Shown: piece by piece, positions 24,593-34,570 of the stretch
How the letters are laid out: the number at the start of each line of letters is the position of its first letter
How positions within the stretch are numbered: the stretch's first letter is position 1
From: Chryseobacterium suipulveris
Lineage (GTDB): Bacteria; Bacteroidota; Bacteroidia; Flavobacteriales; Weeksellaceae
DNA: 64,000 nt
Reading direction: 5' to 3'
Assembly: GCF_022811685.1 (NCBI RefSeq)
Contig: NZ_CP094532.1
Location: forward strand, 2,453,501-2,517,500
The notes under the pieces: generated by a model
What the model was told of the DNA's origin: nothing
The model's input: the letters and a program-made list of their open reading frames with translations, nothing else
The model's database searches: none
Program-made: the position numbers and the translations under genes

Positions 24593-26104
24593 CTACCCGA
24601 TATTATTTACCGCATTGTTGATTCGGGCAATGCTTTCTTCTTTTCCGAGGATTTCGAGAATATCGGGAACATCTGGTCCTTTAAGCTCCCCAACAAGCGC
24701 CAAACGAAGCGGCATCATCACTTTTCCCATTCCCAGAGATTTGGATTCGGCAAAAGTGTGAATATTCTGCTTCAGCGTTTCACGTTCCAGGTTCCAAGTT
24801 TCAAGTTGGCTTGAAAGCTCTTTCATTGTTTCAGCGGTTTCGGGATTCCAAGCTTTTTTTACCGCTTTTTCGTCATAGGAAGTCGGCTGCTCGAAGAAGA
24901 ATTTTCCGTTTTCGTAGATGTCTTTTGCGAAAGTGGCTCTTTCTTTCATTAATGAAATGATTCTCAGCAGTTTTTCATCGTCGAAACCGTTCAGATTAAT
25001 TCCTTCAATATCTTTTAATAAAGACAAAATCTCAGTATCGGGTTTTGCTTTCAGGTATTCGTGGTTGAACCATTCCGCTTTTTCTTTGCTGAATCTTGCT
25101 CCCGCTTTATGAACTTTATGAAGGTCGAATTCTTTCGCCATTTCATCCAAAGTCAAAATTTCTTTATCATCCGCAGGACTCCAACCGAGGAGTGCAACCA
25201 TATTGATGAACGCGTCGGGAAGATAACCTTCTTCTCGATAACCTTTTGAAATATTGCCCGTTACCGGATCTTTAAAATTCAACGGAAAAACTGGGAAACC
25301 GAATTTGTCGCCGTCTCTTTTTGAGAGCTTTCCTTTTCCCTCTGGTTTCAGGATTAATGAAAGGTGCGCAAACTGCGGTCTTTCCCAACCCATCGCTTCG
25401 TATAGCAAATAGTGAAGTCCGAGCGAAGGAAGCCATTCCTCACCACGAATCACGTGGGAAATCTCCATTTCGTGGTCATCGATGATATTGGCGAAATGGT
25501 AAGTCGGCATTCCGTCATTTTTCACCAGGACTTTATCGTCTAAAGTATTGGTATTCACCGAAAATTTTCCGCGGATAATATCCTCCAGATTCAGGATTCT
25601 GTCCACCGGCATTTTGAAGCGAACGACATACGGAACTTTATCATCGATTAATTTTTGAACTTCTTCTTTAGATAAAGTCAAGGAGTTTTTCAGACGGTTT
25701 CGTGTAATGTAATTGTAGGCGAAAACTTCTCCGTTCTGCTCGAAATCTTTTCGGATTTCATCGAGTTCTTCCGGCGTGTCGAAAGCGAGGTAGGCGTAAT
25801 CAGTTTTCAGGATTTCAGCGAGATTTCGGTCGTAGATTTCCCTTCTTTCGGATTGTCGGTACGGACCATATTTTCCGCCGTGTTTCGGACTTTCGTCGGG
25901 AATCATTCCGCACCATTCCAGTGCTTCCATGATATAATCTTCAGCGCCTTCCACATATCTCGCGGTATCGGTATCTTCGATTCTCAAAACGAAATCACCG
26001 CCCTGATTTTTAGCGAAAAGATAGTCGTATAAAGCGGTTCTCACTCCTCCCAAATGTAACGGTCCGGTCGGACTTGGCGCAAAACGCACTCTCACTCTGC
26101 TCAT
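24593..26104 (-). CDS. gltX: Glutamyl-tRNA synthetase
   Basis: The 503-residue protein is a class I synthetase with the HIGH-equivalent SPTGPLHLGG (11-20) and the KMSKS-equivalent KLSKRDGD (about 255-262). It charges tRNA-Glu (and often tRNA-Gln in bacteria lacking GlnRS). Near the C-terminal anticodon domain, about residues 433-445, the DNA is the same phrase repeat that fills some intergenic gaps, so a repeat appears to have been fixed in frame. Confidence 0.97.
   Translation of the reverse strand: MSRVRVRFAPSPTGPLHLGGVRTALYDYLFAKNQGGDFVLRIEDTDTARYVEGAEDYIMEALEWCGMIPDESPKHGGKYGPYRQSERREIYDRNLAEILKTDYAYLAFDTPEELDEIRKDFEQNGEVFAYNYITRNRLKNSLTLSKEEVQKLIDDKVPYVVRFKMPVDRILNLEDIIRGKFSVNTNTLDDKVLVKNDGMPTYHFANIIDDHEMEISHVIRGEEWLPSLGLHYLLYEAMGWERPQFAHLSLILKPEGKGKLSKRDGDKFGFPVFPLNFKDPVTGNISKGYREEGYLPDAFINMVALLGWSPADDKEILTLDEMAKEFDLHKVHKAGARFSKEKAEWFNHEYLKAKPDTEILSLLKDIEGINLNGFDDEKLLRIISLMKERATFAKDIYENGKFFFEQPTSYDEKAVKKAWNPETAETMKELSSQLETWNLERETLKQNIHTFAESKSLGMGKVMMPLRLALVGELKGPDVPDILEILGKEESIARINNAVNNIG
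24776..24806. repeat. Phrase repeat inside gltX coding sequence
   Basis: The plus-strand sequence repeats GTTCCAGGTTCCAAGTTTCAAG-like units, the same as intergenic repeats near 45220-45260 and 39490. It encodes residues near LETWNLERETLK. Confidence 0.6.
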
Positions 26105-26408
26105 TTTTCCTGTAAATTTTAAGCTGCAAATTTAGGGAAAAAAGTTGTTCTATTTTGGTACAGGTGGGTGCAATTGGTGCAAGTTGCAATGGTTGCAATG
26201 GTTGCAGTTGCCATTGGGTGCAAGATGCAAGGTGCAAGGTGCGGTTGTTGATATTGTTGCAATGGTTGCAGTTGATGCAATTGTTGCAGTTGTTGTAAAG
26301 CTGATTGCCGAAAGCCGATTGCTACATTGGTACATTGGTAAATTGGTAAATTGCTACATTGGTACATTAATTCATTTTTATTTAGTTTTGCATTAAATAA
26401 CGCATTCT
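26105..26408. repeat. Intergenic stretch of degenerate short repeats
   Basis: Two repeat families fill these 304 bp: GGTTGCAAT-like units (26165-26300) and TACATTGGTA/TAAATTGGTA units (26320-26370). The second resembles the string near 45290-45360. Open frames here have only repeat-encoded residues, so no gene is claimed. Confidence 0.6.
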
Positions 26409-26750
26409 ATGTTAGAAATCGGCGAAAGACCTTGGGGGAAATATTTTGTTTTGGCAGATGAACCCAACTATAAATTAAAAAGAATCGAGGTCAATCCGGG
26501 ACAAAGACTTTCTTATCAGTACCACCATCACCGGCAGGAATTCTGGACGATTGTGGAAGGAGAAGCGGTTGTGGTTTTAAATGACGAAGAGCATTCGCTG
26601 AATTATGGCGAAAGCATTTTTATTCCGCAAGGTGCAAATCACAGGATCGAAAACCGCTCTGAAAATTTGATGGTTTTTGTGGAAGTACAGACCGGGACTT
26701 ATTTCGGGGAAGACGATATCGTGAGAATTGAAGACGATTATTCCAGATAA
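26409..26750 (+). CDS. Cupin of the phosphomannose isomerase type II family
   Basis: The 113-residue protein is a single cupin with metal-binding residues in YHHHRQEFW and GANHRI (around 41-50 and 79-86). The start RPWGKYFVL matches the C-terminal domain of mannose-1-phosphate guanylyltransferase/PMI. As a free domain it may act as a sugar-phosphate isomerase for GDP-sugar supply. It is followed 5 bp later by a GT90 gene, pointing to surface glycan synthesis. Confidence 0.85.
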   Translation: MLEIGERPWGKYFVLADEPNYKLKRIEVNPGQRLSYQYHHHRQEFWTIVEGEAVVVLNDEEHSLNYGESIFIPQGANHRIENRSENLMVFVEVQTGTYFGEDDIVRIEDDYSR

Positions 26751-26755
26751 ACGAA

Positions 26756-27688
26756 ATGGCGGTAAAAAAGCAAAGCAAACAGCTCATGTACCTGAAAGGT
26801 TTTGCCAGAACGCTGCTTCCGGGAAGATCGGATTTCAGGAAAAGGATTGAAGAACTGAAGGCGAAGCTTACCGACGAACAACTGCAGAAAGTTAAAGAAC
26901 GGGTCAATTATTACTGCCAATCTACTTTTCAACCCAATCCAGAAAGTGCGCTGATTAAGGATCTGAAGAACCCAAAAAATCCAAAAGCATACTATTTTGA
27001 TACTTACGAATACGCCCAATATTTTGACGAGAATCTTCCACTCAATTTTGTCTTCGGTGATGTAACCGAGGTTCCCGAATTTCCGTCCATCGTCAAAAGT
27101 CGTCCGATTTCAGAAAATAACCAAAACAGCGTTTTGCTGAACCTCGATAAGACGCGGCATTTTGTTTGGGTGAAGGATTCCAAAAAGTTTTTGGATAAAA
27201 AGGATATTTTGATTGGGAGATGTGCGGTTTTTCAGGACAACCGTCATCGTTTTTTTGAGAGATATTTTGAACATCCAATGACAGACTTAGGGCAGGTCGA
27301 CACTCTTGGAGGAAGGACTGAATGGAACAAACCGAAAATTTCTCTGGAAAAACATTTAGATTATAAATTCATTTTGAGTTTGCAAGGCAATGATGTCGCC
27401 ACTAATTTAAAATGGATTATGTCCTCAAACTCGATCGCAGTAATGCCAAAACCAACTATGGAAACGTGGTTTATGGAAGGCAAGTTGGTCGGAGGAAAAC
27501 ATTTTATTGAAATAAGAGAAGACTACTCAGATTTGGAAAGCCAAATGAATTTCTACATTAATAATCCCGAAATTTGTTTACACATTATTAAGAATGCAAA
27601 TAATTTCTGCGAACAATTCTACAATCAAAATATTGAAGATTTGTGCAGTTTGTGGGTTTTGGAAAAACACCTTAATCTACCACACTAA
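26756..27688 (+). CDS. Glycosyltransferase family 90 (LpsA/CAP10-type)
   Basis: The 310-residue protein shows the GT90 features: GRCAVFQDNRHRFFERYF near residues 158-175, QGNDVATNLKWIMSSNS and PTMETWFMEGKLVGGKHFIEI in the C-terminal half. Bacterial GT90 enzymes add sugars to lipooligosaccharide cores. It follows the cupin gene closely and opens the glycan cluster. Confidence 0.8.
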   Translation: MAVKKQSKQLMYLKGFARTLLPGRSDFRKRIEELKAKLTDEQLQKVKERVNYYCQSTFQPNPESALIKDLKNPKNPKAYYFDTYEYAQYFDENLPLNFVFGDVTEVPEFPSIVKSRPISENNQNSVLLNLDKTRHFVWVKDSKKFLDKKDILIGRCAVFQDNRHRFFERYFEHPMTDLGQVDTLGGRTEWNKPKISLEKHLDYKFILSLQGNDVATNLKWIMSSNSIAVMPKPTMETWFMEGKLVGGKHFIEIREDYSDLESQMNFYINNPEICLHIIKNANNFCEQFYNQNIEDLCSLWVLEKHLNLPH

Positions 27689-27708
27689 AAGACTCATTGG
27701 CGGTAGCA

Positions 27709-29010
27709 CTAATCTTCCCACATATATTTTCTTTTTTTGCCAGTAAGTTTATTCTGAAAATCTTTGAACCACAACTTTAGCTGAATAGGAAAATAACTCC
27801 TGAGTTTTTCTATTTTTTTTTGCAGTAGCTTATTTTCTAAAAGTAATAAGCCATCTTCGGAACTTTTCATTTCATTTGACTTTGAGTGCAGATGAATGTT
27901 GATAAACTTTAATCTGTTAGCTATTTTCTCACCAATCAATTTTGGGGAAAGTAAATGATGAACATCCTTTTTGCCTTGTTCAGCAATCATTTGCGCATAC
28001 TCGAGATTTTGCATTACTTCTTTCATTAATTCCGCTGCATGATTGGTATCTGGATCTGCCCAAAAATCTTTTGCTGTGCTGAAATAATACATATCTTTTG
28101 CTGAAACTAATTTATATTTAACCAAAAAACTATTGTTAATTGTCATAAACTCATTGTTAGCTGAATAAGCCGTTGCAATAACCGGTTTTCCTAGGTACAT
28201 TGATTCAGCCATTGTTAATCCAAATCCTTCCGAACGGTGAAGCGAAACAAAACAATCGCAACAATTCATCAAACTGTATAGCTCATTTTTTTCCAGTATT
28301 TCCTCAATTAAGATAATGCTTTTGTTGTTTCCGATTTTGCTGATTAAGATTTGCTTTTCTTTAGGAAATTCGTTACTCAAAGACGATTTTATCACTAAGA
28401 TTACATCTGGATTATTTTTCCCAAATGCTTTTTCATAGGCCTCAATTGTTGCAATAGGGTTTTTTCTGTCGATCGAACTATAATAATCGAACATGGTGAG
28501 GAAAAGAAATTTATCCTCGGGAAGGTTTAATTCTCGTCTGCTTAAAGTCGGTTTTTCAATCTCGATAGAATGCATAAATTTTAACACCGGAACAGGCGAA
28601 ACTTTAGAGATTGCTTCCGTACAAAAATTACTCGGCACCCAAATTTCATCGAAGAGATCAAAATAAACTTTCGACTCCTCAGGAAAGGTTTCTAATTCCC
28701 ACGCCCAGAATGCAATATTATATTTTCCCAAAAAATATTTTCTATCCGTTTCGCCGATCAAGCCAAGTAATTTATCAATGTTTACCTGAACTAAATTTAT
28801 GCTGTAAGGATTTTCTGCAGAAATTTTTTGTGTTCCATCAGTGCAATCTTTGATGTGTTTGGAGATATCTATATTGAAGTCATTAAGTACATAAGGGATT
28901 TCAGTGGTTTTTATCGCCCGAATATTGGCTCTCACTCCTTCTCCCAAACCAAATTGCTTATTGATATATCCAGAAATATTGACTCCAAAACTATCTTCCT
29001 TGAAATTCAT
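27709..29010 (-). CDS. Glycosyltransferase family 4-like (GT-B)
   Basis: The 433-residue protein starts with VNISGYINKQFGLGEGVR, a GT4-type N-terminal loop, and carries the EX7E-like motif EGFGLTMAE in the second domain near residue 270. It probably adds a hexose to a lipid-linked glycan. It is on the opposite strand from the neighbouring GT genes. The C-terminal ~70 residues are basic and without a match. Confidence 0.8.
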   Translation of the reverse strand: MNFKEDSFGVNISGYINKQFGLGEGVRANIRAIKTTEIPYVLNDFNIDISKHIKDCTDGTQKISAENPYSINLVQVNIDKLLGLIGETDRKYFLGKYNIAFWAWELETFPEESKVYFDLFDEIWVPSNFCTEAISKVSPVPVLKFMHSIEIEKPTLSRRELNLPEDKFLFLTMFDYYSSIDRKNPIATIEAYEKAFGKNNPDVILVIKSSLSNEFPKEKQILISKIGNNKSIILIEEILEKNELYSLMNCCDCFVSLHRSEGFGLTMAESMYLGKPVIATAYSANNEFMTINNSFLVKYKLVSAKDMYYFSTAKDFWADPDTNHAAELMKEVMQNLEYAQMIAEQGKKDVHHLLSPKLIGEKIANRLKFINIHLHSKSNEMKSSEDGLLLLENKLLQKKIEKLRSYFPIQLKLWFKDFQNKLTGKKRKYMWED

Positions 29011-29075
29011 TTTATACCTTTGTTAATACAGAAATCCACAAAAAACTTGCAGTAAGCAAAAATACTTAATAAATA

Positions 29076-29990
29076 GTGAATACCTCTTTTTTAAAAAAAT
29101 ATTTTTATAAATACCTCAACAAAAAGAAATACAGGGAATATAAGGATATCGTCCGTCATGAAGAACGAAGAAAAAAATTGAAAACAGAATTTCTTTCCCA
29201 TCTTTCAGAAATCCAAAAATATCTGAAAACCGAACAGGAACTAAATATTTTGCATTCGGGACATATTGGGGATTTAATCTATTCGCTTCCCGTAATCAAA
29301 GAACTCAGCAAAAATTATCGTTGCAACTTGATCGTGAATATCGGAAAGCCAGCACAAACACATGCCTATAAACATGTTTCTGGGAATCTTTTGATTAATG
29401 AAAAACTGTATTCAAAATTACTGCCATTACTACAAAAAGTTTCTTATCTAAACAATATTGAAGTTTACAAGAATCAAAAAATCCATCTTAATTTTGATTT
29501 ATTCAGAGAATTTCCGTTTGAACTAAATTTCATAACTGTTCGTTGGTACTCGCATCTAACAGGAGTTTTTCCAGACTTTACAAAACCTGCTCTGCAAGTG
29601 GAACCTCATCCCGTAATAAAAGATAAAGTGGTCATTATTCGAAGTTTTCGTGTTCGAAATTCTTTTGTGAATTATTCTTTTCTAAAAAAATATGACAACC
29701 TGCTTTTTGTGGGACTTCCAGACGAATTTGAAGATTTGAAGAGAACGGTTCCAAACTTAGAATACTATGACGCCAAGGACTTCTATGAGTTAGCGCAAAT
29801 TATTAAAAGTTCAAAATTTTATTTGGGAAACCAGTCATTTGGATTTGCTTTAGCCGAAACAATGAAAGTTCCACGGCTTTTAGAGGCATATTCCGATTTT
29901 CCCGTGGTGCATCCTATTGGCGAAAACGCGTATGATTTTTATTTTCAGGAGCACTTTGAATTGCTTTTTGACAAACTTTACAATTCATAA
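29076..29990 (+). CDS. Heptosyltransferase-like (GT9-type) protein
   Basis: The 304-residue protein has an N-terminal basic helical region, then HSGHIGDLIYSLPVIKEL (GT9-type start, residues 61-78), and SKFYLGNQSFGFALAETMKVP near residue 245, the GT9 C-terminal nucleotide region. The start codon is GTG (29076) and no ATG gives a full domain. LPS core or glycoprotein glycan heptosylation is the usual role, but the substrate is uncertain. Confidence 0.7.
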   Translation: MNTSFLKKYFYKYLNKKKYREYKDIVRHEERRKKLKTEFLSHLSEIQKYLKTEQELNILHSGHIGDLIYSLPVIKELSKNYRCNLIVNIGKPAQTHAYKHVSGNLLINEKLYSKLLPLLQKVSYLNNIEVYKNQKIHLNFDLFREFPFELNFITVRWYSHLTGVFPDFTKPALQVEPHPVIKDKVVIIRSFRVRNSFVNYSFLKKYDNLLFVGLPDEFEDLKRTVPNLEYYDAKDFYELAQIIKSSKFYLGNQSFGFALAETMKVPRLLEAYSDFPVVHPIGENAYDFYFQEHFELLFDKLYNS

Positions 29991-30938
29991 ATTAAACACT
30001 TTTTCTACCCAATGCTCCAGTGTATATTTTCTATAAATCTCCGGATCCAATTCCTTATAATCAGTTTCGAAAAAGGATTTTTCGAGGTTGGATAAGTCAT
30101 CCTTTAATAGCAAAATATTATTGGGATTAAAGAAATCATAATCCTTGATGGTTTGGTTATCGGTGATGATTTTCTTTTTCAAAGCCATCGCCTCAAAAAT
30201 CCGAAAACTTAATCCCGTTTGGTTTTCACGGGTCAGATCCAAAAGCACTTTTCCGCTTTTATAAAATTCGGGTACGTCTTTATGCGCCAATCTTCTTCGG
30301 GTAAAAAACACAGTTCGCTTACTGTCGAGATTTAAGTTTTCCTTCCACGCCTTTTTTCCAACGATTTTGGCGTAATAAGAAAGTCCCATTTTGTCCAGCT
30401 TCTTGGTGATTTTAGAAAGAATCTCAATCCGTTTATCGTATGATGCAATAAATACCATATCGAAAGACGGATTTTTATCTAATTGACTTTCAGGAAGATA
30501 ATTGTAATTGGTAATTAATTGAAAGTTATGTTTCTTGGCATCGTCTTTGTCAAAACTAAAGATTTCGTCGAAGAGGTCGAAAAGGTGTTCCGCCGGACAA
30601 CGCGCCAAACTGTCGTAAAGATAAGCGATATATTTCCCCGCAAATTTTTTGATTTCTTCGTGGTATTCACGCTCGATCAATTCGGGATTGATGACCAGAA
30701 TCTGATCCTGCTTCCCGAGTTTTTTCAGCTGATCAAGGATCATTTCCTGTCGCTGCTTGTTTTTCAGATTACGCTTCAAAACAATCTTGGAAATGGTATT
30801 CTGAACTCTCGCCGAAAAACTCTTGTGTTGATAAGCCCCGATGTTGATATGATTCGCAACGATACCTCTCCTTTTCAGTTCCTCCACAATGTGTTCATCG
30901 TAATTCCAGAAATCAAAACTGATGACGCAAATCTTCAT
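29985..30938 (-). CDS. Glycosyltransferase-like GT-B protein
   Basis: The 317-residue protein (ATG at 30938) begins MKICVISFDFWNYDEHIVEEL and carries TRENQTGLSFRIFEAMALKKKII, the acceptor-side region of CgeB-like glycosyltransferases. An open frame 23 codons upstream is not conserved in character. The 3' end overlaps the convergent GT9-like gene by 6 bp. The upstream GT2 ends 71 bp away. Substrate unknown. Confidence 0.7.
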   Translation of the reverse strand: MKICVISFDFWNYDEHIVEELKRRGIVANHINIGAYQHKSFSARVQNTISKIVLKRNLKNKQRQEMILDQLKKLGKQDQILVINPELIEREYHEEIKKFAGKYIAYLYDSLARCPAEHLFDLFDEIFSFDKDDAKKHNFQLITNYNYLPESQLDKNPSFDMVFIASYDKRIEILSKITKKLDKMGLSYYAKIVGKKAWKENLNLDSKRTVFFTRRRLAHKDVPEFYKSGKVLLDLTRENQTGLSFRIFEAMALKKKIITDNQTIKDYDFFNPNNILLLKDDLSNLEKSFFETDYKELDPEIYRKYTLEHWVEKVFNL

Positions 30939-31009
30939 AAGTAAAATAATCTTCCGTTGTTCTCTACAATCATTAAACCAATTTCGAAAAACCGGTAAAG
31001 AATACAAAT

Positions 31010-31774
31010 TTACTGATTTTTTTCCTCTTTTTTTAATGATTGATAAGTTTCAAAAACACTTAGGGTTTGCAAAGCGGCAAGTTGGAATCCTTCTTTGCCA
31101 TCCAAGAAACCTAATCGCAAAAAATAGGTTTTGAAAAACTTAAAGAATGATTTTGCATATTGAGCGAAAGCACTGTATTTCCTTCCTTTATCAAAAAGTT
31201 CCTGTCCTTTCAGCACTCCGTAATGAATCATTTTCTTTCGATAGGAATCATAATCGGAAACGGAATAATGGAGCAGTTTATTTTTGAGAACACCCACTGT
31301 TCCTTTGACCTGAAGCGTTTCATGAACTTTCTTCTCAGCAATATATCTGCACTTGCTTTTACGGAAAAGCCGGAAATTCCTGTCGGTCTGGGTTCCAGAA
31401 AAATGAATGGGTTTTCCTGCAAAATAAAATTTTCTATAAAAATAGTAGGCGTCCTTTTTCTCCTTTTTCTTAAGTTCTGCAATAATCTCGAGTTTAAGTT
31501 TTTCGGGGATTCGTTCGTCGCCGTCCAGAAAAAGAATCCAGTCATTTTCAGCTTTGTCGATTGCAAAGTTCCTCTGTTTGGTAAAATCCTCAAACTTATT
31601 CTGGAACACTCTAACCTTCGGATTTTCGGACGCCAATTCTACGGTGTTGTCGGTACTGAAAGAATCCACAACGATAATCTCATCGCAGAAGTCGAAACAG
31701 TCAAGAACTTCACGAATGTTTTTTTCTTCGTTAAAGGTGATGATTGCACCGCTGACTTTGCCTTTCAGTTCCAA
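31010..31774 (-). CDS. Family 2 glycosyltransferase (LPS core type)
   Basis: The 254-residue protein has the GT2 pattern VSGAIITFNEEKNI, then VVDSFSTDNTVE and the DxD-type NDWILFLDGDERIP. LPS core GT2 proteins of the WaaE/KdtX type look like this. The start is TTG at 31774. The only codons between it and the rocD stop are one ATA, in the same frame. Translation is probably coupled to rocD. Confidence 0.85.
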   Translation of the reverse strand: MELKGKVSGAIITFNEEKNIREVLDCFDFCDEIIVVDSFSTDNTVELASENPKVRVFQNKFEDFTKQRNFAIDKAENDWILFLDGDERIPEKLKLEIIAELKKKEKKDAYYFYRKFYFAGKPIHFSGTQTDRNFRLFRKSKCRYIAEKKVHETLQVKGTVGVLKNKLLHYSVSDYDSYRKKMIHYGVLKGQELFDKGRKYSAFAQYAKSFFKFFKTYFLRLGFLDGKEGFQLAALQTLSVFETYQSLKKEEKNQ

Positions 31775-31777
31775 TAT

Positions 31778-33031
31778 TTATGCTTTCTTAAACTCCAAAA
31801 CCGTTTTCTCAATAATCGCCACGCATTCCATAAGCTGTTCTTCGGTAATCACCAATGGCGGAGCGAGACGGATGATGTTTCCGTGCGTTGGTTTTGCAAG
31901 CAAGCCGTTCTTTTTCAGATCCAGACATAAATTCCAAGCGGTCGGTGAATGCTGCGAATCGTTGATGATGATGGCGTTGAGCAAACCTTTTCCTCGCACA
32001 TTGGCAATCAGGTCGGTCTTTTCGATGAGTTTCTTCATTTCGGCTCTGAACAATTGTCCAAGTTTTTCCGCTCTTTCGGAAAGATTTTCTTCTTCTACCA
32101 CATCTAAAGCAGCGGTAGCAACGGCACAAGCTAAAGGATTCCCGCCAAATGTAGAACCGTGTTGACCGGGATGAATGACGTTCATAATATGATTGTTCGC
32201 CAAAACCGCTGAAACAGGGTACATTCCGCCGGAAAGTGCTTTACCCAAAATCAGGATATCGGGTTGTACGTCTTCGTGATGACAGGCGATTAATCTGCCG
32301 GTTCTTGCGATTCCGGTCTGAACTTCATCGGCAATGAAAAGAACATTGTATTTCTTACACAATTCGGAAGCGCCTTTTAAGAATCCTTCGTCCGGAACGT
32401 AAACTCCCGCTTCACCCTGAATCGGTTCCACTAAAAATGCGGCGATGTTTTCCGCGTCTTCTTTTAGGACTGATTCTAATTCAGCCAAATCATTGTAAGG
32501 AATTTTAATAAATCCTGGCGTGAATGGTCCGTAATTATTGTGCGCATCGGGATCGTTGGAAAAGGAGACAATCGTGGTCGTTCTTCCGTGGAAGTTATTT
32601 TCGCAAACGACAATCTTTGCAGCATTTCCTTTAATTCCTTTTACTTCGTAACTCCATTTTCTGGCAATTTTCAAAGCGGTTTCAACAGCTTCTGCTCCGG
32701 AATTCATAGGAAGCACTTTATCGAAACCAAAAAGAGAAGTCACTTTCTTTTCGTATTCTCCTAATTTTGAGTTGTAAAAAGCTCGGGAAGTCAATGCTAA
32801 TTTTTGCGCTTGATTCACCATAGCGTCCACAATTTTCGGGTGCGAATGACCTTGGTTTACAGCAGAATATGCCGAGAGAAAATCGAAATATTTTTTGCCT
32901 TCAACATCCCAAACGTAAACTCCTTCCCCTTTGTCTAAAACCACCGGAAGCGGATGATAGTTGTGCGCTCCGTACTGGTTTTCGAGTTCGATAAAATATT
33001 CTGAATTTTTGGTTTTCGCTGCTGTTGACAT
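31778..33031 (-). CDS. rocD: Ornithine-oxo-acid aminotransferase
   Basis: The 417-residue protein is a class III PLP aminotransferase. It has [15 protein letters not shown] near residue 50, [18 protein letters not shown] helix, and the PLP-lysine segment [13 protein letters not shown] (Lys near 262). It converts ornithine and 2-oxoglutarate to glutamate semialdehyde. Its stop is 3 bp upstream of, and in frame with, the TTG start of the GT2 gene. Confidence 0.93.
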   Translation of the reverse strand: MSTAAKTKNSEYFIELENQYGAHNYHPLPVVLDKGEGVYVWDVEGKKYFDFLSAYSAVNQGHSHPKIVDAMVNQAQKLALTSRAFYNSKLGEYEKKVTSLFGFDKVLPMNSGAEAVETALKIARKWSYEVKGIKGNAAKIVVCENNFHGRTTTIVSFSNDPDAHNNYGPFTPGFIKIPYNDLAELESVLKEDAENIAAFLVEPIQGEAGVYVPDEGFLKGASELCKKYNVLFIADEVQTGIARTGRLIACHHEDVQPDILILGKALSGGMYPVSAVLANNHIMNVIHPGQHGSTFGGNPLACAVATAALDVVEEENLSERAEKLGQLFRAEMKKLIEKTDLIANVRGKGLLNAIIINDSQHSPTAWNLCLDLKKNGLLAKPTHGNIIRLAPPLVITEEQLMECVAIIEKTVLEFKKA

Positions 33032-33090
33032 ATTTTTTGAATTTTACTTTTTACAAAATTAATGATAAAATCTGATATTAATCTAAACAA

Positions 33091-33115
33091 AAAACTGCCC
33101 CAAAAAGGCAGTTTT
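33091..33115 (-). terminator. Terminator after accC
   Basis: AAAACTGCC / GGCAGTTTT with a 7-nt loop, T-run following on the minus strand. Confidence 0.85.
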
Positions 33116-33133
33116 ATCAAATATTTTCAAGAA

Positions 33134-34486
33134 CTAATTCTCGTATTTCTTGTCCATCACAAAATCTTCCATAAATTTCGTGGTGTAGTTTCCGGCGAGA
33201 TAATCCTCGTTCTCCATTAGCTGTCGGTGGAAAGGAATCGTTGTCTTTACGCCTTCGATATAGAACTCCTCCAAAGCTCTTCTCATTTTTGCAATCGCTT
33301 CGTCGCGGGTTTGAGCCGTAGTAATCAGCTTTGCAATCATAGAGTCGTAGTTGGATGGGATCGTATAACCTGAGTAAACGTGCGTATCCACACGGATTCC
33401 GTGACCTCCTGGAATATTCAGTTCTGTAATTTTTCCTGGACTTGGGCGGAAATCGTTGAACGGATCTTCCGCATTAATCCTGCACTCGATGGAGTGGAGT
33501 TTTGGATAATGGTTGATTCCCGAAATTGGAGTTCCTGCAGCCAAAAGAATTTGCTCCCTAATTAAGTCATAATCAATTACTTGCTCTGTAATCGGGTGTT
33601 CTACCTGGATTCTGGTGTTCATTTCCATAAAGTAGAAATTGCGGTGCTTATCCACCAAGAATTCGATGGTTCCCACTCCTTCGTAACCGATATATTCTGC
33701 AGCTTTCACAGCGGCTTCTCCCATTTTTTCACGAAGTTCATCCGTCATAAATGGAGAAGGCGTTTCTTCTGTCAATTTTTGATTTCTCCTTTGAACGGAG
33801 CAGTCTCTTTCTGAAAGGTGGCACGCTTTTCCGAACTGGTCACCTGCAATCTGGATTTCGATGTGGCGCGGTTCTTCGATCAGTTTTTCCATATACATTC
33901 CACCATTTCCGAATGCTGCAACCGCTTCCTGAATCGCTGAATCCCAGTGTTCTTTCAATTCGGTTTCGTTCCACACTCGTCGCATTCCTTTTCCGCCACC
34001 ACCTGCGGTCGCTTTGATCATCACCGGATAACCGATTTCCGCAGCAGTTTTTACGGCTTCTTCGTAGGAATCGATCAGTCCTTCGGAACCGGGAACACAA
34101 GGAACTCCGGCTTCCTTCATCGTGGCTTTTGCGTTGGCTTTGTCGCCCATTCTGTCGATCTGCTCAGGAGTCGCACCAATAAACTTGATGTTGTTTTTCT
34201 GGCAGATTCTGGAGAAGTTTGAATTTTCTGAAAGGAATCCGTATCCGGGATGAATCGCATCGGCATTTGTAATTTCTGCCGCGGCGATAATGTTAGGAAT
34301 TTTAAGGTAGGAATCCTTGCTCATCGCAGGTCCGATGCATACTGCCTCATCAGCAAAACGTACATGGAGACTGTCTTTATCGGCAGTGGAATACACTGCA
34401 ACAGTCTTGATTCCCATTTCTTTGCAGGTACGGAGGATCCGCATTGCAATTTCGCCACGGTTGGCAATTAATATTTTTTTGAACAT
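33134..34486 (-). CDS. accC: Biotin carboxylase subunit of acetyl-CoA carboxylase
   Basis: The 450-residue protein is an ATP-grasp enzyme with the start [21 protein letters not shown] near 166 and the [13 protein letters not shown] carboxylase signature near 288. It carboxylates the biotin on AccB. It is 84 bp downstream of accB, on the same strand, forming the accBC operon. Confidence 0.97.
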   Translation of the reverse strand: MFKKILIANRGEIAMRILRTCKEMGIKTVAVYSTADKDSLHVRFADEAVCIGPAMSKDSYLKIPNIIAAAEITNADAIHPGYGFLSENSNFSRICQKNNIKFIGATPEQIDRMGDKANAKATMKEAGVPCVPGSEGLIDSYEEAVKTAAEIGYPVMIKATAGGGGKGMRRVWNETELKEHWDSAIQEAVAAFGNGGMYMEKLIEEPRHIEIQIAGDQFGKACHLSERDCSVQRRNQKLTEETPSPFMTDELREKMGEAAVKAAEYIGYEGVGTIEFLVDKHRNFYFMEMNTRIQVEHPITEQVIDYDLIREQILLAAGTPISGINHYPKLHSIECRINAEDPFNDFRPSPGKITELNIPGGHGIRVDTHVYSGYTIPSNYDSMIAKLITTAQTRDEAIAKMRRALEEFYIEGVKTTIPFHRQLMENEDYLAGNYTTKFMEDFVMDKKYEN

Positions 34487-34570
34487 CTTAATTAATTTGA
34501 AAATTGGGTAATTTGGAAATTTGAAAATGGATGACTATTTTGCCATCACTCAATTGTCAATTTTCTTTGA

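Noticed and set aside
26150..26370. CRISPR-like repetition
   Set aside because: Units are short, degenerate and without regular spacers; no cas genes are near.
26010..26396. Several overlapping open frames near 26.2 kb
   Set aside because: Their residues are encoded by short repeats (TTGCAAT-like), so they are low complexity, not genes.
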